This document shows, one piece after another, positions 31,875-32,000 of a stretch of DNA of 32,000 bases. Below the pieces are notes generated by a model. It did not search any database, was not told where the DNA came from, and saw only the letters and a program-made list of their open reading frames with translations. Every line of letters starts with the position of its first letter. The first letter of the stretch is position 1. Where the stretch lies: the NCBI GenBank assembly GCA_945862045.1, contig CAMAWR010000019.1, forward strand, positions 1-32,000. The letters are read 5' to 3'. This DNA comes from Bifidobacterium breve. Its GTDB lineage: Bacteria; Actinomycetota; Acidimicrobiia; Acidimicrobiales; Ilumatobacteraceae. Both the position numbers and the translations under genes were made by a program.

Positions 31875-32000
31875 TTGACGGAGAGTTTGATCCTGGCTCA
31901 GGACGAACGCTGGCGGCGTGCTTAACACATGCAAGTCGAACGAGATCCAATGTGTAGCAATACACAGGAAGATCTAGTGGCGAACGGGTGAGGAACACGT
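31875..32000 (+). rRNA. rrs: 16S ribosomal RNA, 5' fragment
   Basis: The universal 16S start AGAGTTTGATCCTGGCTCAG is at 31882-31901 (Escherichia coli positions 8-27), so the mature 5' end lies near 31875. GACGAACGCTGGCGGCGTG and CACATGCAAGTCGAACG follow, then a short V1 hairpin (GATCC...GATCT region) and GGCGAACGGGTGAGGAACACGT, where most bacteria have GAGTAACACGT. The gene runs off the right edge after about 126 nt, so the fragment is too short for a secure taxonomic call. Confidence 0.98.

Noticed and set aside
31698-31998. Minus-strand open frames across the tyrS-16S spacer and 16S start
   Set aside because: They overlap the 16S gene, have no start signal and resemble no protein family; the region is RNA-coding.

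Overview
The window is a dense, mid-to-high-GC stretch of a bacterial chromosome, almost certainly from an actinobacterium. The evidence is a mycobacterial-type integration host factor gene (mihF) directly upstream of gmk, a PriA that has lost its Walker A motif as actinobacterial PriA proteins do, many GTG starts, and repeated TANNNT hexamers about 6 nt upstream of start codons (leaderless-type promoters). The overall order resembles the class Acidimicrobiia, but that placement is inference and no taxonomy search was possible. No phage, insertion sequence, CRISPR array or tRNA was seen.

Layout, left to right. (1) 1-5848, plus strand: the tail of aroC, then aroK-aroB-aroQ (shikimate pathway), an M24 peptidase, efp, nusB and a DUF2079 membrane protein. 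(2) 5821-13980, plus: the pyrimidine operon pyrR-pyrB-pyrC-carA-carB-pyrD. It has a good promoter and a textbook PyrR-binding RNA hairpin just before the pyrR ribosome-binding site. (3) 13978-18271, plus: mihF-gmk-rpoZ-metK-priA. (4) 18345-23732, minus: a run of seven genes encoding beta-carbonic anhydrase, YqgE/AlgH, a 2-oxoglutarate/Fe(II) oxygenase, a formaldehyde-activating-enzyme (Fae) homologue, an APH-type phosphotransferase, an unknown protein and a glutamate-1-semialdehyde-aminomutase-like PLP enzyme. (5) 23799-29713, plus: the arginine operon argC-argB-argD-argF-argR-argH behind two tandem ARG-box palindromes; argJ and argG are absent. (6) 29749-31468, plus: an acyl-CoA thioesterase and tyrS, each with a leaderless-type -10. 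(7) 31469-32000: a gene-free spacer rich in RNA-like structure, then the 5' end of a 16S rRNA gene that runs off the window.

Most of the window is housekeeping metabolism. Two places stand out. First, the oxygenase and Fae homologue are 5 nt apart on the same strand. Oxidative demethylation by such oxygenases releases formaldehyde and Fae enzymes capture formaldehyde, so the pair could be a small demethylation/formaldehyde-capture module. Second, the tyrS-16S spacer holds a predicted promoter followed at the expected start site by a roughly 125-nt RNA closed by two 6-bp helices, which matches no RNA family I recognise. The regulation of the pyr and arg operons can also be read directly from the sequence.
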